Assembly (NCBI GenBank): GCA_018268695.1
Contig: JAFDWD010001047.1
Location: 1 to 9,974 of the forward strand
Direction: 5' to 3'
Length of the DNA stretch: 9,974 bases
Source: Actinomycetota bacterium
GTDB taxonomy: Bacteria > Actinomycetota > Thermoleophilia > Solirubrobacterales > 70-9
A program made the position numbers and the translations under genes. The notes beneath the pieces were generated by a model, which saw nothing but the letters and a program-made list of their open reading frames with translations, did not search any database and was not told the origin of the DNA. The first letter of the stretch is position 1; each line of letters begins with the position of its first letter. This document shows positions 4,634 through 9,974 of this stretch, in pieces.

Positions 4634-5935
4634 TCACAGCGCCAGGGCGATCGGCTCTTCCAGGAGGCGCTTGATCTCGGTGAGGAACTCGGCTCCGTCG
4701 GCGCCGTAGAGGATGCGGTGGTCGCAGGAGAGGGTCATCTCCATCACCTTGCCGGGGACGACCTCGCCGTCGCGGACGACGGGGCGGTCGGCGATGGCGC
4801 CGACGGCGAGGATGCCCGCCTGGGGTGAGTTGACGATCGCGCCGAAGGACTTGATCCCGTACATGCCGAGGTTGGAGACCGAGAAGGTGCCGCCGGAGAG
4901 CTCCGGCGGCGTGACCCGACCGTCGCGGACCTTGGCGGCGAGGGAGCGGGCGTCGGCGGCGATCTCGCGCAGGCCCTTGCGGTCGGCATCGAAGATCGTC
5001 GGCACGACCAGGGCATCCTGCGCGGCGACGGCGATGCCGACGTTGATCCGCGAGTAGAGCTCGAAGCGGCCGTCCTTGTAGGAGCCGTTGGCACGGGGGA
5101 ACTTCCGCAGCGCGATCGCGCACGCCTTCACGACCATGTCGTTGAAGGAGGGGACGACGTCGCCCTCGGCGGAGAGCTCCTTGATCCGCGCCCGGGCGGC
5201 GACGGCGGCCGACATGTCGACCTCGGAGGTGAGGTAGAAGTGCGGCGCGGTCGCCTTCGACTCCGACATGCGCCGGGCGACGACCTGCTGGAGTTTGGTG
5301 AGCTCGATGGTCTCGACCGTGCCCTTGGCGGTCTCGGGAGCCCCCGACGAGGCGGGGACCTCCGCCAGCTGTTCCTTTTGCGCCTGTGGGGCCGAAAAGG
5401 AACGGCTGGGCGCAGGGGTCGCGGCTTCGACGTCGCGCTTGACGATGCGCCCCGCGGGGCCGGAGCCGATGAGACCCGCCAGGTCCACACCCAGCTCCGA
5501 GGCGATGCGCCGCGCCAGCGGCGACGCCTTGACGCGGCCCGCACCCTTGCCGTTGGTTGAAGACGCTCCTGCCGCGGGTGGCACCGTAGGGGGGACCGTC
5601 GCTGAGGAAGCTTTAGCTACCGGAGGCGACGGTGGGTCCCCTGCGGTGACAGGACCCGCGGCTTGCTCGCCCGGTCCTTCGGCGTCCGGATCCCCGATCC
5701 GAGCGATCAACGCCCCGACCGGAGCGCTCTCGTTCTCCTGCACCAGGATCTCCAGCAACGTCCCCGCGACGTCAGCCTCGTAGCCCATGTTCGCCTTGTC
5801 GGTCTCGATCTCGACCAGTTCCTCGCCCACGGCGACCTCGTCGCCCACCTGCTTGATCCATTTGAGGACGGTCCCCTCCTCCATCGAGTCGGAGAGACGT
5901 GGCATCGCGACGTCCTGCACGGCGGTGCTCGCCAT
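4634..5935 (-). CDS. Dihydrolipoamide acyltransferase (E2) of a pyruvate/acetoin-type dehydrogenase complex
   Basis: 433 residues in standard E2 order: one lipoyl domain (about 6-82) with the lipoylated Lys47 in EIETDKANM, a Pro/Ala/Ser linker (85-133), the peripheral subunit-binding domain (135-172, VKASPLARRIASELGV ... GRIVKRD), a second linker (173-205) and the catalytic domain (206-433). It transfers an acyl group from lipoyl-lysine to CoA and forms the core of the complex. The active-site His406 is in SCDHRILYGADG (403-414). The Asp usual four residues after His is Tyr410, a variant I recall from cyanobacterial-type E2s. The gene starts 3 nt after the E1beta stop without a clear Shine-Dalgarno, so translation is probably coupled. 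Both linkers carry inverted repeats and unusual codons. Pyruvate or acetoin are both possible substrates; the lipoyl ETDKA motif is PDH-like. Confidence 0.93.
   Translation of the reverse strand: MASTAVQDVAMPRLSDSMEEGTVLKWIKQVGDEVAVGEELVEIETDKANMGYEADVAGTLLEILVQENESAPVGALIARIGDPDAEGPGEQAAGPVTAGDPPSPPVAKASSATVPPTVPPAAGASSTNGKGAGRVKASPLARRIASELGVDLAGLIGSGPAGRIVKRDVEAATPAPSRSFSAPQAQKEQLAEVPASSGAPETAKGTVETIELTKLQQVVARRMSESKATAPHFYLTSEVDMSAAVAARARIKELSAEGDVVPSFNDMVVKACAIALRKFPRANGSYKDGRFELYSRINVGIAVAAQDALVVPTIFDADRKGLREIAADARSLAAKVRDGRVTPPELSGGTFSVSNLGMYGIKSFGAIVNSPQAGILAVGAIADRPVVRDGEVVPGKVMEMTLSCDHRILYGADGAEFLTEIKRLLEEPIALAL
5367..5407. repeat. Inverted repeat in the second E2 linker
   Basis: The arms 5367-5379 and 5395-5407 match at 12 of 13 positions (the exception is a T/G pair) around a 15-nt centre. 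The core is GTTCCTTTT / AAAAGGAAC, AT-rich against the surrounding gene. It encodes part of the flexible segment between the subunit-binding and catalytic domains. Confidence 0.6.
5582..5648. repeat. Long imperfect inverted repeat in the first E2 linker
   Basis: ACCGTCGC (5595-5602) and GCGACGGT (5626-5633) pair perfectly, and the similarity extends outward to CACCG (5582-5586) and CGGTG (5644-5648), with GGGGACC and GGTCCCC blocks in between slightly out of register. The 23-nt centre includes AAGCTT. The element lies entirely in the Pro/Ala/Ser linker after the lipoyl domain, with codons such as GTA, GCT, AAA and TCA that are rare in the rest of the gene. Confidence 0.5.
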
Positions 5936-5938
5936 GGC

Positions 5939-6943
5939 CTACGCCCCCGTCGCGATCTCGGCGGCGAGGCCGAGGCGGCTCTCGACCTCGTGGACGATCC
6001 GGCGCTCGTCGGGCAGGAAGGCGTCCTCGAGGGTGGGCGTGTAGGGGATCGGCGTCTCCGGGCAGGCGATCACCCAGGCGTCGTCGAGGTCGTGGAGACC
6101 CTCGGCGGCGACGATGCCGAGCAGGTTCGCCGCCCAGCCGCCGATCATCGGGCCCTCCTCGACCATCACCACGCGGTTGGTCTTGGCGACCGAGCGCAGC
6201 ACGGTCTCGGTGTCGAGCGGACGCAGGCTGCGCAGGTCGACCACCTCGGCGCTGACGCCCTTCTCGGTCAGCTCGTCGGCCGCCCTCAGGCAGTCCCGCA
6301 CGCCCTTGGAGATCGAGACCAGGGTGACGTCGGTGCCCTCGCGGACCACGGCGGCCTCGCCCAGCGGCAGGGTCTCGACCTCGGAGGCCGGGTCCTTGAC
6401 CGAGTAGAGACGCTTATGCTCGAGGAAGGCGACCGGGTTCTCGTCGCGGATCGATTGGCGCAGCAGCGCGTAGGCGTCGCCGGCGGTCGCCGGCGCGACG
6501 ACCTTCAGGCCGGGGACGCCCTGCAGCCACGGGATCGGCGACTGCGAGTGCATCGCGCCGAAGTTGCCGCCCGCGCCCATCGCCGAGCGGACCACCAAGG
6601 GGCACGGCGCCTGTTCGTTCGACACGTACCAGTACTTCGCCGCCTGGTTCACGAGGCTGTCCATCGCCAGTAGCAGGAAGTCGGCGAACATGATCTCGAA
6701 GATCGGCCGCAGCCCGTTGACGGCGGCGCCGAAGGCACCCGCAGACATCGCCAGCTCGGAGATCGGGGTGTCGATGACGCGCTCGCCGAAGCGCTCGTAG
6801 AGGCCCGGCGTGACCGCGAACACGCCGCCCGCGATCGCCACGTCCTCGCCGAAGAAGACGACGCTCTCGTCGCGCTCCATCTCGTCGCCGATCGCTTCGC
6901 GGATCGCGACCCGGTACTCGATCGGCTCACCTGCCTGCGCCAT
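5939..6943 (-). CDS. E1 beta subunit of a TPP-dependent pyruvate/acetoin-type dehydrogenase
   Basis: 334 residues, normal for the beta subunit. The N-terminal TPP pyrimidine domain (about 8-180) contains FFGEDVA (30-36), DTPISE (58-63) with Glu63, which activates the cofactor in this family, and GAGGNFGAMHSQS (123-135) with the conserved active-site His132. The C-terminal domain (about 195-325) contains EVVDLRSLRPLDTETVLRSV, typical of transketolase C-domains. With E1alpha it decarboxylates the 2-oxo acid (or cleaves acetoin) and reductively acylates the E2 lipoyl group. The ATG at 6943 shares one base with the E1alpha stop (TGATG) and has AGGAG inside the end of E1alpha; the frame open farther upstream is an out-of-frame shadow of E1alpha. 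Family certain, substrate not. Confidence 0.94.
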   Translation of the reverse strand: MAQAGEPIEYRVAIREAIGDEMERDESVVFFGEDVAIAGGVFAVTPGLYERFGERVIDTPISELAMSAGAFGAAVNGLRPIFEIMFADFLLLAMDSLVNQAAKYWYVSNEQAPCPLVVRSAMGAGGNFGAMHSQSPIPWLQGVPGLKVVAPATAGDAYALLRQSIRDENPVAFLEHKRLYSVKDPASEVETLPLGEAAVVREGTDVTLVSISKGVRDCLRAADELTEKGVSAEVVDLRSLRPLDTETVLRSVAKTNRVVMVEEGPMIGGWAANLLGIVAAEGLHDLDDAWVIACPETPIPYTPTLEDAFLPDERRIVHEVESRLGLAAEIATGA

Positions 6944-7929
6944 CACTTGAACTCCTTTCCGCCCGCGGCGGGATCGGGGAACGGCGCCGCCAGCCCCCGT
7001 TCGACGATCTCCTCCAGTTGCCTTGCCACCTCGGCGTCGATTTCGTCGCACCGCTCGGCCTCGATGCCGTAGCGCTCCTCCAGCGCGCGGCGCCCGAGGA
7101 TCAGCGGGTCGCGCTTTTTCCACTCGTCCATCTCGCCCGGCTTGCGGTACTTGCCCGGGTCCGAGCGCGAATGGCCGACGAAGCGGTAGGTCATCGTCTC
7201 CAGGAAGGCCGGGCCGGCGCCGGAGCGCGCGTGCTCGATCGCCTCACCCGCCGCCTCGCGCACCGCGAAGACGTCGTTGCCGTCGACCTGCTGGGTGTGG
7301 ATTCCCATCGCCATCGGCCGCGAGCCGATCGCCCCGGCGGTGACGTTCTCGATCGGCGTGAACTCCATATATAGGTTGTTCTCACAGACGAAGACGACCG
7401 GCAGCTTCTCGATCTGCGCCCAGTTCAGCGACTCGTGGAAGTAGGCCTGGTTGGAGGTGCCGTCGCCGAAGAAGGCGACCGCGACGTTGCCGGTGCGGCG
7501 CAGCTTCTCCGCCAGCGCCGCGCCGGTCGCCGCGCCGATCGAGCCGCCGACGATACCGAAGCAACCGATCAGCCCGCTCTCCACGTCGACCACGTTCATC
7601 GAGCCCGCACGGCCGCCGCAGGCCCCCGTCGAGCGCCCGAGCATCTCGTCCATCAGCTTCTGCGGGTCGACCCCGAGGGCGATCGAGTGGCCGTGGCCGC
7701 GGTAGGTCCCGGCGACCTTGTCGCCGGCGCGCAGCATCGAGCAGACCCCCACCCCGCTCGCCTCCTGGCCGGAGTAGAGATGGGTGGTGCCGTGGACGTT
7801 GCCCTTCTGGAACTGGGACTGGACCGTGTCCTCGAAGGTGCGGATCAGCCGCATCCGGCGGTATAGGTCGCGCGCGCCGGCCGCGTCGATCTCGGCCCCG
7901 GCGGCCGTCGCCTGCGTCTTCTCTGCCAT
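6943..7929 (-). CDS. E1 alpha subunit of a TPP-dependent pyruvate/acetoin-type dehydrogenase
   Basis: 328 residues. The TPP-Mg binding motif runs from GDG (155-157) to NN (184-185), within FFGDGTSNQAYFHESL and VFVCENN. RGHGHS (77-82) and the active-site loop YRFVGHSRSDPGKYRKPGE (248-266) are intact. The N-terminal HLYSGQEASGVGVCSML (50-66) and RGHGHSIALGVD (77-88) read closer to AcoA-type acetoin dehydrogenase subunits than to mitochondrial-type PDH as I remember them, so acetoin is a real alternative to pyruvate; this cannot be settled by eye. The start at 7929 has AAGGAG 10 nt upstream. It lies 23 nt after the beta-hydroxyacid dehydrogenase stop, in the same operon. Confidence 0.94.
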   Translation of the reverse strand: MAEKTQATAAGAEIDAAGARDLYRRMRLIRTFEDTVQSQFQKGNVHGTTHLYSGQEASGVGVCSMLRAGDKVAGTYRGHGHSIALGVDPQKLMDEMLGRSTGACGGRAGSMNVVDVESGLIGCFGIVGGSIGAATGAALAEKLRRTGNVAVAFFGDGTSNQAYFHESLNWAQIEKLPVVFVCENNLYMEFTPIENVTAGAIGSRPMAMGIHTQQVDGNDVFAVREAAGEAIEHARSGAGPAFLETMTYRFVGHSRSDPGKYRKPGEMDEWKKRDPLILGRRALEERYGIEAERCDEIDAEVARQLEEIVERGLAAPFPDPAAGGKEFK

Positions 7930-7939
7930 GTGGGTCGCT

Positions 7940-7945
7940 CTCCTT
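7940..7945 (-). promoter_or_regulatory. Shine-Dalgarno of the E1 alpha gene
   Basis: AAGGAG on the minus strand (7945-7940), 10 nt before the ATG at 7929, supports that start and independent initiation inside the operon. Confidence 0.6.
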
Positions 7946-7952
7946 CTCGTTG

Positions 7953-8840
7953 TCAGTTCTCAGGGGGGCCGGCGGCGATCCGCCGCAGCGCGTCGGCCAC
8001 CTTCACCAGGTCCGCGTCGCCGCCCTCGAGGCCCGCGGCCACCGTCATCGCCTCGGCCGACGCGGTCGCGCCGAAGAGCGGCGCCCCGGCCGCCTCGCCC
8101 TGCTCGAGGGCGAGCTTCAGGTCCTTGCGCATCAGGTCGAGCGCGAACGCCGGCGGCGTCCCGTCGGGGTCGAGGAAGGCGCCGCGCTTGTAGTCGACGA
8201 AGGGCGAGGCGACCGCCCCGGCCGCGATCACGTCGTAGGCGTTGGGGCGATCGATCCCGGCGCCCTCGGCCATCACCAAGGCTTCCGAGATCGCCACCGC
8301 GTTGGCGGCGATGATCACGTTGACCCCGAGCTTCATCGCCGCTCCGGCGCCGGAGGGGCCGAGGTGGAAATGCGCTTTGGTCATCGCCTCCAGCACCGGG
8401 CGGGCGCGCTCCAGCGCCGCCTCGTCGCCGCCGACCATCGACACCAGCGCCGCCGCCTCGGCGACCGCGGTCGAGCCGGAGACCGGCGCGTCCAGCATCC
8501 GCACCCCGGCGTCGGCGGCGCGGGCGCCGAAGCGGCGCGCGGCGATCGGGCCGACCGTCGACATCTCCAGCCAGACGAGGCCCTCGGGGGCGTCGGCGAG
8601 GATGCCCTCCTCGCTCTCGAGCAGGTCCTCGACCGCGGCCGGGTTGGCCAGCATCGTCACCAGCACCTCGGCGTCGCGGACGGCCTCGGCGGCGGTGGTC
8701 GCCACCGTCGCGCCGTCGTCGCGGAGCGGATCGCAGCGCGAGGCGGTGCGGTTGAAGACGGTCAGCTCGTGGCCGGCGCGCAGCACGTTGCCCGCCATCG
8801 GCAGGCCCATCCGCCCGATCCCGACGAAGGCGACCTTCAC
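7953..8840 (-). CDS. 3-hydroxyisobutyrate dehydrogenase-family reductase
   Basis: 295 residues, the usual length for the beta-hydroxyacid dehydrogenase family, which oxidises beta-hydroxy acids (3-hydroxyisobutyrate, tartronate semialdehyde reduction and similar) with NAD(P). The Rossmann motif is VGIGRMGLPMAGN (6-18), and NRTASRC (30-36) suggests NADP more than NAD because an Arg follows the second strand. The substrate motif is DAPVSGSTAVAEAAALVSMVGG (117-138), with SGS in place of the common SGG. Catalytic Lys170 sits in GAGAAMKLGVN (165-174), and a conserved Lys-Asp-Leu is at 239-241. The GTG start at 8840 overlaps the ADH stop as GTGA, so translation is coupled. The open frame continuing upstream to 9590 is the shadow of the ADH gene. 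The exact substrate is unknown. Confidence 0.92.
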   Translation of the reverse strand: MKVAFVGIGRMGLPMAGNVLRAGHELTVFNRTASRCDPLRDDGATVATTAAEAVRDAEVLVTMLANPAAVEDLLESEEGILADAPEGLVWLEMSTVGPIAARRFGARAADAGVRMLDAPVSGSTAVAEAAALVSMVGGDEAALERARPVLEAMTKAHFHLGPSGAGAAMKLGVNVIIAANAVAISEALVMAEGAGIDRPNAYDVIAAGAVASPFVDYKRGAFLDPDGTPPAFALDLMRKDLKLALEQGEAAGAPLFGATASAEAMTVAAGLEGGDADLVKVADALRRIAAGPPEN

Positions 8841-9898
8841 GCCGCCACCTCGACCACCATCTTGCCCGACGCGCGGCCCTCGGCGAGCGGCGCGATCGCG
8901 TCCTCGACCAGGCGCGTCATCGGGACCACCTCGCCGAGCACTTCGCCGGCCAGCTCGGTGGCATCGAGAACGCGCAGGGCCTCGGGGAGGTTGGAGTCGC
9001 AGATGTGGGCGACGGTAGCGATCAGGTCGACCTCGCGGAGCGCCGCGTCGAAGATGTCGACCGGCGGCGGCTCGGCCTGCAGGCCGACGATGACGACGCG
9101 GCCACCGCGCTTGGTCGCGTGGATCGCGGTGCTCGGGTTCTGGGGCACGCCGGAGGCCTCGATCACGACGTCGGCGCCCTCGCCCCCGGTCGCCTCGAGG
9201 ATCGCCGCGGTGGCGTCGACCGAGCGGGCGTCGATCGCGTCGTCGGCCCCGAGCGAGCTCGCCAGCGCCAGCTTCGCCGGGTCGACGTCGACCGCGATCA
9301 GGCGCTTCGGCTCGCGAGTGCTCGCGGCGCCGACGAGGAAGCCGCCGATCCCGCCGATACCGAGGACGGCGACCGTCTGGCCGGGGCCGACACCGCCGCG
9401 GTCGAGCGCGTGGATCGCCACCGCCAGCGGCTGGGCCATCGCCGCGGCGACGTCGGCGACGCCGGCGGGGACCGGCACGCTGATCGACGCCGGGCCGACG
9501 ACCAGCTCGGCCAGGCCGCCCGGGGCGCTCAGCCCGAGCGTGTAATAAGACGCGCAGAGGTTCGTCCGCCCCGCCTTGCACCAGGCGCATTCGCCACAGG
9601 AGACGCCGGCGCCGGAGACGACGCGGTCGCCGACCGCGAGCCCCTCGACCCCGTCGCCGAGTGCCTCGACCCGGCCGACGAACTCGTGGCCGATGATCAA
9701 CGGGCCGACGTGGCCGCTGCCCGGATGGGGCTCGTGCAGCGGGATCATGTGCGGGCCGTGGGCGTACTCGGAGGCGTCGGTGCCGCAGATCGCCGCCATC
9801 GTCGGGGCGATCAGCACCTGCCCGGGGCCGGGCTCGCCGGGCGCGTCGGCCGCCTCGATCCGGACGTCACCCGCTCCGTGGAAGACGGCGGCGCGCAT
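8837..9898 (-). CDS. Zn-dependent alcohol dehydrogenase, butanediol dehydrogenase-like
   Basis: 353 residues of the medium-chain dehydrogenase superfamily. Catalytic zinc ligands are Cys38 (ICGTD) and His71/Glu72 (IGHEF); the structural zinc lobe has Cys101, 104, 107 and 115. The NAD-binding GxGxxG is at 180-185, and Asp204 in AVDVD favours NAD over NADP. The segment PHPGSGHVGPLIIGHEFVGR (57-76) resembles 2,3-butanediol dehydrogenases, and the operon link to an acetoin/pyruvate-type complex fits diol-to-acetoin oxidation, but other polyols are possible. Gln157 in AAAMAQPLAV stands where polyol dehydrogenases usually have the zinc-contacting Glu of EPLxV. It starts 8 nt after the previous gene's stop and overlaps the next gene by 4 nt. 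Confidence 0.91.
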   Translation of the reverse strand: MRAAVFHGAGDVRIEAADAPGEPGPGQVLIAPTMAAICGTDASEYAHGPHMIPLHEPHPGSGHVGPLIIGHEFVGRVEALGDGVEGLAVGDRVVSGAGVSCGECAWCKAGRTNLCASYYTLGLSAPGGLAELVVGPASISVPVPAGVADVAAAMAQPLAVAIHALDRGGVGPGQTVAVLGIGGIGGFLVGAASTREPKRLIAVDVDPAKLALASSLGADDAIDARSVDATAAILEATGGEGADVVIEASGVPQNPSTAIHATKRGGRVVIVGLQAEPPPVDIFDAALREVDLIATVAHICDSNLPEALRVLDATELAGEVLGEVVPMTRLVEDAIAPLAEGRASGKMVVEVAA

Positions 9899-9906
9899 CG
9901 CGTCCG

Positions 9907-9974
9907 CTAGGCGCTCACCTGCACGCGGCCGTCGACGATGTCGGCGCCGCGCACGTACTGGCGGCCGGCGACGA
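9907..9974 (-). CDS. C-terminal end of an unidentified protein
   Basis: The last 21 residues (VAGRQYVRGADIVDGRVQVS plus a final Ala) before a TAG at 9909-9907, continuing beyond the right edge. Codon bias is that of a real gene. The alternation of short strands and glycine turns would suit the C-terminal beta-sandwich of an amidohydrolase-type enzyme, but 21 residues cannot identify it. It ends 8 nt before the ADH start, so it belongs to the same operon. Confidence 0.5.
   Translation of the reverse strand, partial: VAGRQYVRGADIVDGRVQVSA

Noticed and set aside
5663..6673. Plus-strand open frame of 336 codons
   Set aside because: Antisense to E2 and E1beta, low-complexity composition, no motif.
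7950..9545. Long plus-strand open frame (531 codons)
   Set aside because: It lies opposite two well-supported dehydrogenase genes, is His/Arg/Asp-rich and has no recognisable domain; GC-rich antisense frames often stay open.
1..9974. CRISPR arrays, insertion sequences, integrases, rRNA
   Set aside because: No regularly spaced repeats, transposase or integrase motifs, or rRNA-like stretches were seen on either strand.

Overview
The window comes from a GC-rich chromosome (roughly 70% by eye, third codon positions almost all G or C). The gene content is ordinary for an aerobic soil or aquatic actinobacterium: a SigB/SigF-type alternative sigma factor, an E1alpha/E1beta-type 2-oxoacid dehydrogenase, a GST and a Zn-alcohol dehydrogenase. 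The overall style recalls Thermoleophilia/Solirubrobacterales, but that placement is an inference from style and not from a marker gene.

Layout. (1) At 1-246 the N-terminus of an ArsB/SLC13-like permease runs off the left edge on the minus strand. Divergent from it is a plus-strand unit: a tiny acidic ORF (285-419), an amidase-signature hydrolase that overlaps it (410-1708), and a small acidic alpha/beta protein (1723-2067). (2) The convergent gap 2068-2291 carries a perfect 22-bp inverted repeat, probably a bidirectional terminator. (3) A SigB-family sigma factor (2292-3065, minus) has a 388-nt leader. That leader contains a strongly nested RNA-like fold (3289-3425) followed by a T6 run, and it is the most interesting unexplained element here. 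(4) A GST-fold protein (3454-4047, minus) has its own terminator hairpin and a probable leaderless promoter. (5) A lower-GC orphan gene (4241-4633, plus) ends exactly where the next, convergent gene ends. (6) A tightly packed minus-strand operon fills 4634 to the right edge. In transcription order it holds the last 21 residues of an unknown protein, a butanediol-dehydrogenase-like Zn-ADH, a 3-hydroxyisobutyrate-dehydrogenase-family reductase, then E1alpha, E1beta and E2 of a pyruvate/acetoin-type dehydrogenase complex. Stops and starts overlap (GTGA, TGATG) or lie 3-23 nt apart.

How the genes may work together. The minus-strand operon reads as a catabolic module. Two NAD(P)-dependent dehydrogenases oxidise a small alcohol/diol and a beta-hydroxy acid, and a lipoyl-dependent complex cleaves the resulting keto compound to an acyl-CoA plus NADH. 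E3 is not in the window and must be supplied from elsewhere. Acetoin and pyruvate are both plausible substrates for the complex. The amidase cluster, sigma factor and GST have no evident link to this module.

Beyond the genes, the notable structures are the nested RNA fold upstream of the sigma gene, the 22-bp dyad, two inverted repeats placed exactly in the two linker-coding stretches of E2, two probable leaderless promoters, and the small ORF fused by overlap to the amidase. No CRISPR array, tRNA, rRNA, insertion sequence or integrase was seen.
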